This document shows positions 26,653-35,425 of a stretch of 64,000 nt of DNA, piece after piece. Origin of the DNA: Corynebacterium coyleae (lineage in GTDB: Bacteria; Actinomycetota; Actinomycetes; Mycobacteriales; Mycobacteriaceae); NCBI RefSeq assembly GCF_030408635.1, contig NZ_CP047198.1, forward strand, positions 248,001 to 312,000. The letters run 5' to 3'. Position 1 is the first letter of the stretch; each line of letters opens with the position of its first letter. A model generated the notes under the pieces. The model saw only the letters and a program-made list of their open reading frames with translations. It was not told the origin of the DNA and did no database searches. The position numbers and the translations under genes were made by a program.

Positions 26653-27978
26653 GTGAGTGTTCTTGTCGTGGGGATGTCGCATAGGTCTGCACCTGTGTCC
26701 CTACTAGAACGTCTCAGCATGGATACGGAGCTGCAGGAGGGGACGTCCGCGGCTCTTGTTGAGCGGCCTTCGTTGTCCGAGGCGATGATTATCTCCACCT
26801 GCAACCGTCTCGAGGTGTACGCGGTGGCCAACGCGTTCCACGCTGGTGTGGAGGACGTGTTGACGGTGCTGACGAAGGTGTCTGGGGTGGGCATCGAGGA
26901 GCTGCGTCGCTACCTGTACGTGCGGTACGCGGATGCTGCTGCGGAGCACATGTTTACTGTGGCGTCGGGGTTGGATTCGATGGTTGTGGGGGAGCAGCAG
27001 ATCATCGGCCAGGTGCGTACGGCGTATGTGGATGCGGCGGAGCGTGGCACGGTGGGGCCGAATCTGCATTCGTTGGCGCAGATGGCGCTGCATACCGGTA
27101 AGCGTGTGCACACTGAGACCACTATCGACGACTCGGGCGCGTCCATGGTTACCGCCGCCTTGGATGAGGCGATGGGGCTGATGAGGATTGAAGACTTTAA
27201 GGGGAAGAAAGCTCTGGTGTTGGGGGCTGGCGCGATGAGTTCGCTGGCAGCGACGCACTTGAGCAAGCGCGGCATTGACGGGTTGGTGATTGCCAACCGC
27301 ACGCGCGACCGCGCCGAGCGCCTTGCTGGACATTCCCGCGAGGCGGGCGTGCCGGCGGAGGTTGTGGATTTTGAAGACCGCTCGCACGCGATGGGTGGAG
27401 TGGACATTGTGGTGTCCGCGACGGCGGCTGACGGCTTCACCATTACGCCGGAGGACATTGCGGGTCCGGTGATGCTGGCGGACCTGTCGTTGCCGCGCGA
27501 TATCGACGACGCGGTCACTGACATCGACGGCGTGCACCTGGTCAACATTGAATACCTGCACGAGCAGATGCGTAACACGACCAACGAGGATTCGCGCGCG
27601 CTGCGTGAGGCAGAGGCGATTATCGACGAGGAAGTGAAACTGTTTTCCTCCGAGCAGCGGGTGCGTGGGGTGGCCCCGGCGGTGACGAGGCTTCGCAGAA
27701 ACGCTGCGGAGATCTCTGGCCAGGAGCTGCAGAAACTTCGCACCCGGCTTCCGGATATGTCTGAGGAAGATTTTGAGCAGGTTGAGCGCACGGTCCGTAG
27801 GGTCGTGGACAAGCTGCTGCACGCGCCGACGGTGAAGATTAAGGAACTTGCGGCGGCGCAGGAGACAGTGAGTGTGGAAGAGGTAGTGACCGAACTGTTC
27901 GGGCTGGATCAGCCGGCGGTGTCGGTGGAGGCGCAGCGTCTCCCGCTGCCTGAGGAACTGCGCGGTAAGGAGAAGTAA
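26653..27978 (+). CDS. hemA: Glutamyl-tRNA reductase
   Basis: Reduces glutamyl-tRNA to glutamate-1-semialdehyde with NADPH, the first step of C5-pathway tetrapyrrole synthesis. The 441 residues start at GTG (SVLVVGMSHRSAPVSLLERL). The catalytic Cys lies in ISTCNRLEVYA, the substrate loop in DSMVVGEQQIIGQVR, the NADPH site in ALVLGAGAMSSLAA, and the dimerisation helix near the C-terminus. HemL, which completes the C5 route, lies at 40.6 kb. hemC follows with no gap. Acidic insertions near EMVDFEDR are normal for actinobacteria. Confidence 0.95.
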   Translation: MSVLVVGMSHRSAPVSLLERLSMDTELQEGTSAALVERPSLSEAMIISTCNRLEVYAVANAFHAGVEDVLTVLTKVSGVGIEELRRYLYVRYADAAAEHMFTVASGLDSMVVGEQQIIGQVRTAYVDAAERGTVGPNLHSLAQMALHTGKRVHTETTIDDSGASMVTAALDEAMGLMRIEDFKGKKALVLGAGAMSSLAATHLSKRGIDGLVIANRTRDRAERLAGHSREAGVPAEVVDFEDRSHAMGGVDIVVSATAADGFTITPEDIAGPVMLADLSLPRDIDDAVTDIDGVHLVNIEYLHEQMRNTTNEDSRALREAEAIIDEEVKLFSSEQRVRGVAPAVTRLRRNAAEISGQELQKLRTRLPDMSEEDFEQVERTVRRVVDKLLHAPTVKIKELAAAQETVSVEEVVTELFGLDQPAVSVEAQRLPLPEELRGKEK

Positions 27979-28860
27979 ATGTTGAAGATTGGTACTCGTG
28001 GTTCGCACTTGGCGACGACACAGGCGGGCCATGTCCGCGACGACCTCGGCGCCGTTGGTCACCCAGCTGAGTTAAAGATCGTGGTCACCCCGGGCGACCT
28101 GTCGCAGGCGCCGGTGGAGCGCATTGGCGTCGGCGTGTTCACCTCCGCGCTGCGCGACGCGCTGTTCAATGGCGAGGTGGACGTTGCGGTCCACTCGTTT
28201 AAGGACTTGCCCACGGCGTACGAGCCGCGTTCCTACCTCATCGTGCCCAAGCGTGAGGACAACCGCGAGGCGCTCATCGCCCGCGATGGGCTGACGCTGG
28301 CGGAGCTGCCGGAAGGTGCCCGCGTGGGCACATCGGCACCTCGTCGTATTTCCCAGCTGCGCGCGATGCGTCCGGACCTGGACATTCGTCCGTTGCGTGG
28401 CAACATTGAGCGCCGCATGGGCTACGTCGAATCTGGAGAGTTGGACGCGATCATGCTTGCGTACGCAGGCTTGGTGCGTGGTGGCTACGGCGACCGGGCG
28501 ACCCAGATCTTCGACCCACACGAGTTCATCCCGGCGCCCGCCCAGGGTGCGCTTGCGGTCGAGTGCCGTGTCGACGATGCGGCTGGCCGCGAAGCAATCG
28601 CGAAACTTATCGACGACACCGCAACCGTCGAGGCCCGCGCCGAGCGCACCGTACTTGCCGTACTCGAGGCCGGCTGCACCGCGCCGGTGGCGGCAACCGC
28701 GCGTGCGACGGAGAACGGCATCGAGCTGCGTGCCGGCGTGTTTGCGCTGGATGGGTCCCGTTCCCTCGTGGAAAATGTCCAGGGTACGGACCCGGAAGAG
28801 ATCGGTCGACGCACTGCTGAGGCGTTGCTTGAACGCGGTGCCGCTGACGTTATGAAGTAG
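27979..28860 (+). CDS. hemC: Hydroxymethylbilane synthase
   Basis: Joins four porphobilinogen molecules into hydroxymethylbilane. The 293 residues show [42 protein letters not shown], and the Cys that carries the dipyrromethane cofactor in [11 protein letters not shown]. The lysine and arginine substrate contacts are in place. The ATG abuts the hemA stop. The gap to hemD (about 130 bases) contains its own promoter candidate. Confidence 0.95.
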   Translation: MLKIGTRGSHLATTQAGHVRDDLGAVGHPAELKIVVTPGDLSQAPVERIGVGVFTSALRDALFNGEVDVAVHSFKDLPTAYEPRSYLIVPKREDNREALIARDGLTLAELPEGARVGTSAPRRISQLRAMRPDLDIRPLRGNIERRMGYVESGELDAIMLAYAGLVRGGYGDRATQIFDPHEFIPAPAQGALAVECRVDDAAGREAIAKLIDDTATVEARAERTVLAVLEAGCTAPVAATARATENGIELRAGVFALDGSRSLVENVQGTDPEEIGRRTAEALLERGAADVMK

Positions 28861-28890
28861 CGGTGGTTTTGTTCTGGGGCATATCCCTTT

Positions 28891-28908
28891 TATGGTGTAA
28901 ATACCATA
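28891..28908. promoter_or_regulatory. Inverted repeat upstream of hemD
   Basis: TATGGT (28891-28896) and ACCATA (28903-28908) around GTAAAT, in the only A+T-rich part of the hemC-hemD gap. It could be a regulator site for the downstream haem genes. It is short, so chance is possible. Confidence 0.35.
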
Positions 28909-28992
28909 CGTTCACACCCCTCCGCGCAACGGGTCGCTTAAGTGGATCCGTCTGCGTGGGGGATGTTATTTGTGCCTAGAAGAGATTCCTCT

Positions 28993-30693
28993 ATGACATT
29001 GCCCTCTCACACCCCCCAGCCGGGGAAGGTGATCTTCGTGGGTGCCGGACCGGGCAACCCTGAACTGCTCACGGTCCGTGCCCGCGAGGTGATGGAAGCT
29101 AACGCTATCGCACTCGTCGATCCGGAAGTGTCGGCGGGGGTCAGAAACTTCGTTGGCTCAGCATTGCCAGTGCCACAGGCCAAGCTCGACGAGGCGAAAG
29201 CCGTCTACGAGCAGATGTGCGCCGACGCGAAGGCGGCGGGTGCGCGCCGTAAGCCGCCGAAGCCGGAAGATCCGACGGCGGCGGAGCTCCAGGAGTGCGA
29301 CCTGGCAGGCGAGGGCATTGTGCCGAAGCTGCGCGAGGCGCTCGAGGCGGCAGCGAAGTCCATCGAGGACGGCGAGGCAGGCGACGGTGACGTGATCCGT
29401 CTGGTCGCCGGCAACCCGCTGACCCGTGATGCTGTGATGGAGGAGATCTCCGCCGTTGCAGACGCTGGCCTGGAGTTCCACGTGGTGCCGGGCATGTCCT
29501 TGCCGTCGACGGTGCCGTCCTTCGCTGGTATTGCACTGGGTTCGACCTATACCGAGGCTGACCTGACCAACGGTCCGGTGGACTGGGATCAGTTGGCGTC
29601 TGCGCCGCAACCGTTGGTGTTCCAGGCCACCCAGGAGCACCTCGCGGAGATGGCAGAAGCGCTTATGGAGCGCGGTTTCCAAGGCGCCACTCCGGTGACG
29701 ATTACGACGAACGGAACGACGCGTCTGCAGCGCACGTTTGATGCCACGTTGCAGACGGTGGGCAAGTTGGATGCGGATCTGTCGGGTGCGCTCGTCGTTA
29801 CGCTTGGCACTGTTGCGGACGACCGCTCGAAGTACTCCTGGTGGGAAAACCGGCCGTTGTATGGCTGGCGAGTGCTTGTGCCGCGTGCCAAGGAGCAGGC
29901 CGGACCGATGAACGCACGGCTGACGCAGTACGGGGCAATCCCGCAGTCGGTACCAACGATTTCGCTTGAGCCGCCACGCAACCCTGCGCAGATGGACCGT
30001 GCGATCAAGGGCATCGTGGAAGGCCGTTACCGCTGGGTGCTGTTTACCTCTGTTAATGCCGTTGATGCGGTGTGGGACAAGTTCGAGGAGCTTGGTCTGG
30101 ACGCCCGCTCGTTTGCCGGCGTGCACCTGGGTGCGGTGGGGCAGAAGACCGCTGATGCACTGCGTGCCCGTGGTATGTACCCGGAGTTGATCCCGCACCG
30201 CACGAAGCAGAACGCTGCTGGTCTGGCGGAGATCTTCCCGGAGTACGTCGAGGACATTGACCCGGTTGGCCGCGTGCTGCTGCCACGCGCGGACCTGGGC
30301 TCCGACGTCCTGGTCGATGGCCTGGAGGCCAAGGGGTGGGAGGTCGACGATGTTGTCGCCTACCGCACCGTGCGTGCTGCTCCGCCACCGCCGGAGACGC
30401 GCGACATGATCAAGACCGGCGGGTTCGACGCCGTGTGCTTCACCTCCCCGTCGACGGTGAAGAACCTTGTGGGTATTGCCGGCAAGCCGCACGCGCGCAC
30501 CATCATCGCCTGCATTGGCCCGGTGACTGAGACAGAAGCCCGCGAGCAGGGCTTGCGTGTGGACGTCGTCCCGGAGGTCGCCGATATCCCGTCGCTCATT
30601 GACGCCTTGGCAGAGCACGTTGCTGGCCTGCGTGCGGCTGGGCAGTTGCCGCCGCCGCGCAAGAAGCGCCGGAAGTCGGCAGCGAGCAACTAG
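28993..30693 (+). CDS. hemD: Fused SUMT-like / uroporphyrinogen-III synthase
   Basis: A 566-residue fusion. Residues about 10-285 resemble uroporphyrinogen-III methyltransferase (FVGAGPGNPELLTVRAREVM), but the second SAM motif reads IRLVAGNPLTRD where active enzymes have GGDP. A charged insertion of roughly 70 residues (KAAGARRKPPKPEDPTAAEL) lies between. Residues about 300-545 form the HemD fold (GWRVLVPRAKEQAGPM, VLFTSVNAVDAVW, VCFTSPSTVKNL). HemD closes hydroxymethylbilane into uroporphyrinogen III. This CysG/HemD design is known from mycobacteria and corynebacteria. ATG 28993 is chosen over ATG 28942, which would add VPRRDSS. The tail is very basic (KKRRKSAASN). Confidence 0.87.
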   Translation: MTLPSHTPQPGKVIFVGAGPGNPELLTVRAREVMEANAIALVDPEVSAGVRNFVGSALPVPQAKLDEAKAVYEQMCADAKAAGARRKPPKPEDPTAAELQECDLAGEGIVPKLREALEAAAKSIEDGEAGDGDVIRLVAGNPLTRDAVMEEISAVADAGLEFHVVPGMSLPSTVPSFAGIALGSTYTEADLTNGPVDWDQLASAPQPLVFQATQEHLAEMAEALMERGFQGATPVTITTNGTTRLQRTFDATLQTVGKLDADLSGALVVTLGTVADDRSKYSWWENRPLYGWRVLVPRAKEQAGPMNARLTQYGAIPQSVPTISLEPPRNPAQMDRAIKGIVEGRYRWVLFTSVNAVDAVWDKFEELGLDARSFAGVHLGAVGQKTADALRARGMYPELIPHRTKQNAAGLAEIFPEYVEDIDPVGRVLLPRADLGSDVLVDGLEAKGWEVDDVVAYRTVRAAPPPPETRDMIKTGGFDAVCFTSPSTVKNLVGIAGKPHARTIIACIGPVTETEAREQGLRVDVVPEVADIPSLIDALAEHVAGLRAAGQLPPPRKKRRKSAASN

Positions 30694-30735
30694 CACGGCT
30701 GGGGTCGTGTCGGGTGACGTTCTAAGATGTGGCGC

Positions 30736-31737
30736 ATGGCAGATTTTGAGCTCACCCGACGACCACGGCGCTTGCGGCAGAACCCCGCATTGCGCACCCT
30801 GACGGCGGAGACGAGGCTGCACCCGGCCGACTTCATCCTCCCGCTGTTTATCGCAGACGGCCTTGATGCGCCGCGCGAGATTGCCTCCATGCCGGGGGTG
30901 TACCAGCACACCGAGGATTCCCTGAAGGCAATTTGCCACGAGGCGCTTGAGGCTGGTGTGCGGGCGATCGACCTGTTTGGTGTGCCGCTTGAAGCGGATA
31001 AGGACGCCACAGGCTCCATCGGTGTTTCGGAAGATGGCATTTTGAACCGCGGGATCAAGGCGCTTCGCGACGAATTCGGCGACGACCTGGTCATCATCTC
31101 CGATACGTGCCTTGATGAGTTCACCGATCACGGCCACTGTGGTGTGCTGCGTACCGGTGCACACGGCAACGAAATCGTGGACAACGACAAGACGGTTGAA
31201 ATCTACTGCGACCTCGCCCTGTCCCAGGCGCGCGCTGGCGCGCACATGGTCAGCCCGTCCGGCATGATGGACGGCCAGATCGGCGAGATCCGTAAGGCAC
31301 TCGACCGCGAGGGCTTTGAGGACGTCATCATCATGGCGTACTCCGCGAAGTATGCCTCCAAGTTCTTTGGTCCGTTCCGCGATGCTGTCGGCTCGTCGCT
31401 GAAGGGCGATCGCCGCACCTACCAGCAGGATCCCGCAAACGTGCGCGAGTCCCTTCTGGAGACCGAACTGGACATCGCCGAAGGCGCAGATATTGTCATG
31501 GTCAAGCCGGCCTTGCCGTACCTTGACGTGCTGGCCAAGGTGGCAGAAATGTCACCAGTGCCGGTGGCGGCCTACCAGGTATCCGGCGAGTACGCGATGC
31601 TCAAGGCAGCAGGCGTGAACGGTTGGATCGACTTCGAAGAGACCATGATGGAGTCGCTGGTATCCATTAAACGCGCTGGTGCGGACCAGATTCTGACCTA
31701 CTACGCCATCGAAGCAGCAAAGCAGCTCAATGGTTAG
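30736..31737 (+). CDS. hemB: Porphobilinogen synthase (delta-aminolevulinate dehydratase)
   Basis: Condenses two 5-aminolevulinates to porphobilinogen. The 333 residues carry both Schiff-base lysines, in MAYSAKYASKF and VMVKPALPYLD. The metal loop reads SDTCLDEFTDHGHCGV: zinc enzymes have three cysteines here (C-x-C-x7-C), whereas the middle one is Asp in this protein, so metal use is uncertain and could be magnesium-type. ATG 30736 is preferred to ATG 30727. The 3' end overlaps the next gene by 8 bases. Confidence 0.94.
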   Translation: MADFELTRRPRRLRQNPALRTLTAETRLHPADFILPLFIADGLDAPREIASMPGVYQHTEDSLKAICHEALEAGVRAIDLFGVPLEADKDATGSIGVSEDGILNRGIKALRDEFGDDLVIISDTCLDEFTDHGHCGVLRTGAHGNEIVDNDKTVEIYCDLALSQARAGAHMVSPSGMMDGQIGEIRKALDREGFEDVIIMAYSAKYASKFFGPFRDAVGSSLKGDRRTYQQDPANVRESLLETELDIAEGADIVMVKPALPYLDVLAKVAEMSPVPVAAYQVSGEYAMLKAAGVNGWIDFEETMMESLVSIKRAGADQILTYYAIEAAKQLNG

Positions 31738-32344
31738 CCTCCCGCCACTCAACCCGAAGAGTCCCAGCCACGTCGACGCCAGCGCCGTGGACAAGAAGAC
31801 GCCGGGCGGCCCGCCGGAGGCCGTGCAGTTGATGCTGCGGTGCTGGGCAGTGATGATCGCAGGCGAGTTAATCCACCAGATTCTCTCCGTCGTATTCGCG
31901 TTCGTCGACCCGTCCGCGCTGCGGGACGCCGCCAAGCAACAAGCTAAGCAGCGTGGCGAGGAAATCTCGGACGGCCTAGTCAACATGGGCGTCTACGGAT
32001 CCCTGATCCTCATGACACTCATCCAGTTGGGTGTGCTGCTGTTGTTCGTGTTCGCGCTGCGCGCCGTGCGGAACAAAAGCTCCCAGGCTGGCAACGCGTA
32101 CCGGCTGCTGCAGATCTTCGGGGTGTTCTTCGCCCTCCGCATGATCACGCTGTTCATGATGCAGCCCGCCTCCACCGCCATACCGGTGGTGTTCTACGGC
32201 ATCGACGGTGTCGTCCAAATCATTCTGGGTGTGGCCGGCATTCTGGGCATCATCTACTCCACGGACAAAGACGCCGTGAACTGGGTAGCGCCCAAGAAGG
32301 ATGCGTCGAAGAAAGACGCAGCCAAGACAGAGAAGGAACAGTAG
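31730..32344 (+). CDS. Membrane protein of the haem cluster, unknown function (1)
   Basis: A 204-residue protein with a Pro-rich cytoplasmic head (about 1-30), four hydrophobic segments (about 34-58, 87-108, 123-143, 149-172) and a Lys/Asp-rich tail (KKDASKKDAAKTEKEQ). The start ATG lies inside the end of hemB, so translation is coupled. Similar small membrane proteins follow hemB in mycobacteria (Rv0513/Rv0514 position). No catalytic motif is visible. A role in haem or metal handling is only an inference from location. Confidence 0.7.
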   Translation: MVSLPPLNPKSPSHVDASAVDKKTPGGPPEAVQLMLRCWAVMIAGELIHQILSVVFAFVDPSALRDAAKQQAKQRGEEISDGLVNMGVYGSLILMTLIQLGVLLLFVFALRAVRNKSSQAGNAYRLLQIFGVFFALRMITLFMMQPASTAIPVVFYGIDGVVQIILGVAGILGIIYSTDKDAVNWVAPKKDASKKDAAKTEKEQ

Positions 32345-32351
32345 GTCCCCA

Positions 32352-32873
32352 ATGGCAGGCATGTTCCCCACGATGGTCTCAGACCCGAATGACAAGAACC
32401 GTAGGTACAGCGGCGAGGCCACCGAGCAGTGGCCCCGACCGCTACGTACCGCCTACTACCTGGTGGTTGCCAGTGCGGTGTTGATGATCGTCATCGGGCT
32501 GATGACCCTGGTCAAGGGCGTGCCTGACCGGCTGCCGGATACCTGGATGATCGAAGGTGCCGACGAAGCATTGATCGAACGTTTCCGGTTCAATCTGCGC
32601 ATCTTGGCGTGGGGCAACATCGCCTTGGCCATCCTGCTGTCGATGAGTGCGGCCTACTTCCATAAAGGGTCGAAGACTGCGCGAAGGATTGCAGCCGCAG
32701 GCATTGGGGCAACTGTGTTCCTCAACGTTGCCGGCTTCTTCATCGGCGTGGCTGGCTGGGCCTCCATCGTGGTGGTTATCCTGCTTGTCGCAGCCCTGTT
32801 TGGGATGTTCCGGCCGGCGGCGAATGTGTTCGTCGATACGCGAAGTGGCGACCTGTGGAGGGGAGTTGCGTAA
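32352..32873 (+). CDS. Membrane protein of the haem cluster, unknown function (2)
   Basis: A 173-residue protein with four membrane segments (about 34-54, 84-103, 112-132, 135-152) and a soluble head containing TEQWPRPLRTAYYLV. An external loop between segments 1 and 2 has KGVPDRLPDTWMIEGADEALIERF. ATG 32352 follows the previous stop by 7 bases. Its stop is immediately followed by the GTG of the P-type ATPase homologue, so all three are one operon. No recognisable family. Confidence 0.7.
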   Translation: MAGMFPTMVSDPNDKNRRYSGEATEQWPRPLRTAYYLVVASAVLMIVIGLMTLVKGVPDRLPDTWMIEGADEALIERFRFNLRILAWGNIALAILLSMSAAYFHKGSKTARRIAAAGIGATVFLNVAGFFIGVAGWASIVVVILLVAALFGMFRPAANVFVDTRSGDLWRGVA

Positions 32874-35399
32874 GTGAGCAACCACGAACACCTGGACAAT
32901 TGCATCGAGGAAGCCCGCCACGCCGCACGCCAAGCAGGCATTGACCCGGGCACTGCGACGTGGGACCTGGACGGGGAACTTGTCCGCCCCAACGCCTCCT
33001 ACGCCTTCGAGCTGGAGGGCATTGAGGACGGGCCCCAACTGACCGACATCGCCGAAGCACTTGAGGCGCTGCCAGGTGTGTCGGCGCGCTTGGTGTACCC
33101 GACGAAGATGGCGTGGGTCACCGCACCGGCAAGTACGCCGCTTGTGGAGCTCACCGACACCATCGAAAGCTTCGGCGTCACCGCAACCGTGACCGACTCG
33201 ACCCTGCAGCGTCGCGCACACGGCCGCTACTGGCAGGAACACCCGATGCCGCGCCGGGCGAAGCATCGTCGTAACGAAGAGGCGAACCTGCTCGCCCGTG
33301 CACAAGGGTTCGTGCGCCCGGTGTCGCGCCGCTCCCGCCGTGAAGGCGACGTGCTGTTTACCGCCCGCGACCTAGTCACACCGACGCGCCTTGTGGTGGC
33401 GGTGCTGCTGACCATCCCGGTGCTGCTACTCACCTACATCCCGTCGCTGGACTTCCCGGGCTGGCAGTGGGTGTGCTTCGCGCTGGCCACCCCGGTGGCG
33501 CTGTGGTGCGCATCCCCGTTCCACCGCGCCATGGCAGGCGGCGTGCGTCGCGGTATTTCGGCGCTAGACGGTGCGAGTTCGATCGCCATCCTGGCCTCCT
33601 ATGTGTGGTCGTTTGCCATGCTGCTGTTTACCAGCGTCGGCGACATCGGCTACACCACCACCGGCAGCTGGATGCCACTGCGCATGTCAGACAGCCCCGA
33701 GCTGTATTTCGAAGTGTCCTGCACCGTGACCACGCTGCTGCTATTCGGCAGGTACTTCTCCATGCAGGTGCGCACCGATCTGCGCGAGGAACTCGAATCC
33801 CGCAGGCCCGGCGCCGAGGACGTCTACAACGTGGATCACCGCGACAAACGCGGCACACCCAGCCCCGAAGCGTTGCCTGCAACAGAGATCAGGCGTGGCG
33901 ACGACGTCACGCTCACCGCAGGCCACATCATCCCAGTCGATGGGGAAGTGGTTGGTGGTTCCGGCCGGATTGGTGGGGAGCTCGTCGATACGCACCGCGA
34001 CCAAATCCTCAAAGTCGGCTCGATCGTCACCGCCGGCTCGGTGCTCGCCTCGGGCGAGATCAAAGTCCGCGCCGCGCGCGTCGGCCACACCACACTGCTT
34101 GCGGCGGTGCAGCGCTGGCTTGACGACGCCTCACGTCACCAAAACGCAGCCACCATGGTCTCGACTCGCTCCGCGGGCCTGCTGATCCCAACCGCCTATG
34201 TCATCGCGGTGCTCAACTTCGGACTCTGGCTGCTGTTTAACGGCAACATCAACACGGCCGCTGCGACGTCGCTGGCCATCCTGGTCGTCGTCGCACCCGT
34301 GAGTTTGGCCATCTCACCTGCACTCGCCATGCGCCAAGGCCTCGACTCCGCCGTGCGCCACGGCATGCTTGTGCGCGACGGCAACGCGCTTCGCACCCTG
34401 GCCGACACCGACATGGTCGTCTTCAACCGTGTGGGCACCCTGGTCAAACCGGAAATGCATGTGGAAACCGTCACCGCAGTACGTGGCGAAAGCACTGAAC
34501 TGGTGCTGCGCATCGCCGGCGTCCTGTCTGCCGACTCGGACCACCCGGCCTCCAAAGCAATCGTGAAAGCAGCACGAGGAGCACGCGACGCCCGCTCCGG
34601 CGACCCACGCATCCCAGACTGGATCGAAGCCAACGGTGACACCTTCTCACCCGACGGCGAGTTCGGTGGACCAATTACCGCAACGTGGGGCACTGGTGAA
34701 AACGCACGCTCCGAAACGTTTGCGGCATCGCTGTGGCGCCCGACGAACCTGTCGCAACTCCACGGCAAACTCTCCGTCGCCGCCACGACTGGCGGCACAC
34801 CCGTCGTCGTGCGGTGGGGTGGACGTGACCGCGGCGTGATCACGCTGTACGACCCCGCTAAAGACGACGCCATCCAGGCCATCGACCGCCTGGAATCCAT
34901 GGGTGTGGAAACCGTCATGCTCACCCGCGACACCTACCCGGTGGCGCGCCGGTTCGCTGACTTCCTCGGCATCTCTCAAGTGCTTGCCGGCATTCACGGG
35001 CTGGACAAACCCCATGCTGTGCGTGCACTGCACACACAAGGTTCCAACGTTGCCATGGTTGGCGACGCCTCCGTCCTGCCCACGCTGCGTGTGGCCGACT
35101 CCGGCATCCTGTTCGCCGAAGACGACCTCGCCGGCACCAAAGAGCCACGCTGGAGCGACGACGCCGAAGTCGTTCTCATCCGCGAAGACGTCATGTCCGT
35201 GCCCCAACTCATCGAGCACGCCCAACGCGTTAAACGCATCGCCAACAGCAACCTCGCCTTCGCCGTTGCGTATAACGCCACCGCAGTCGTCCTCGCCGCA
35301 GCTGGAGCGCTGCCACCCGTCGGTGCGACACTGCTCATGCTGGGCAGCTCCCTGTTCATCGAGGCGAAGTCGCGCCGGGCACGCCGGTTCAAGATCTAG
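32874..35399 (+). CDS. Degenerate P1B-type ATPase homologue (predicted pseudoenzyme)
   Basis: An 841-residue protein with the full build of a heavy-metal P-type ATPase: an N-terminal HMA-like domain without CXXC (LEALPGVSARLVYPTKMAW), about eight membrane segments, actuator, P- and N-domains. The catalytic motifs are all lost. DKTGTLT reads NRVGTLV, with Asn518 in place of the phosphorylated Asp. TGES is missing (GGELVDTHRD). The membrane CPC is APV (VVVAPVSLAIS). TGD is TRD (VMLTRDTYP), and GDGIND is GDASVL. The N-domain HP (SDHPASKAIV) remains. The frame is intact over 2.5 kb, so it is maintained. I infer a non-pumping role, such as haem or metal binding, sensing or partner assembly. Confidence 0.85.
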   Translation: MSNHEHLDNCIEEARHAARQAGIDPGTATWDLDGELVRPNASYAFELEGIEDGPQLTDIAEALEALPGVSARLVYPTKMAWVTAPASTPLVELTDTIESFGVTATVTDSTLQRRAHGRYWQEHPMPRRAKHRRNEEANLLARAQGFVRPVSRRSRREGDVLFTARDLVTPTRLVVAVLLTIPVLLLTYIPSLDFPGWQWVCFALATPVALWCASPFHRAMAGGVRRGISALDGASSIAILASYVWSFAMLLFTSVGDIGYTTTGSWMPLRMSDSPELYFEVSCTVTTLLLFGRYFSMQVRTDLREELESRRPGAEDVYNVDHRDKRGTPSPEALPATEIRRGDDVTLTAGHIIPVDGEVVGGSGRIGGELVDTHRDQILKVGSIVTAGSVLASGEIKVRAARVGHTTLLAAVQRWLDDASRHQNAATMVSTRSAGLLIPTAYVIAVLNFGLWLLFNGNINTAAATSLAILVVVAPVSLAISPALAMRQGLDSAVRHGMLVRDGNALRTLADTDMVVFNRVGTLVKPEMHVETVTAVRGESTELVLRIAGVLSADSDHPASKAIVKAARGARDARSGDPRIPDWIEANGDTFSPDGEFGGPITATWGTGENARSETFAASLWRPTNLSQLHGKLSVAATTGGTPVVVRWGGRDRGVITLYDPAKDDAIQAIDRLESMGVETVMLTRDTYPVARRFADFLGISQVLAGIHGLDKPHAVRALHTQGSNVAMVGDASVLPTLRVADSGILFAEDDLAGTKEPRWSDDAEVVLIREDVMSVPQLIEHAQRVKRIANSNLAFAVAYNATAVVLAAAGALPPVGATLLMLGSSLFIEAKSRRARRFKI

Positions 35400-35425
35400 G
35401 CTTTTCGCAGGTAGGCTAAGGCACT

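Noticed and set aside
29158-31245. 695-codon minus-strand frame across hemD and hemB
   Set aside because: Antisense to two well-supported haem genes; Arg/His-rich shadow composition.
35395-35425. TAGGCTAAG before hemE as a DtxR (iron) box
   Set aside because: Only one half resembles the 19-base consensus; the other half does not match, so not called.
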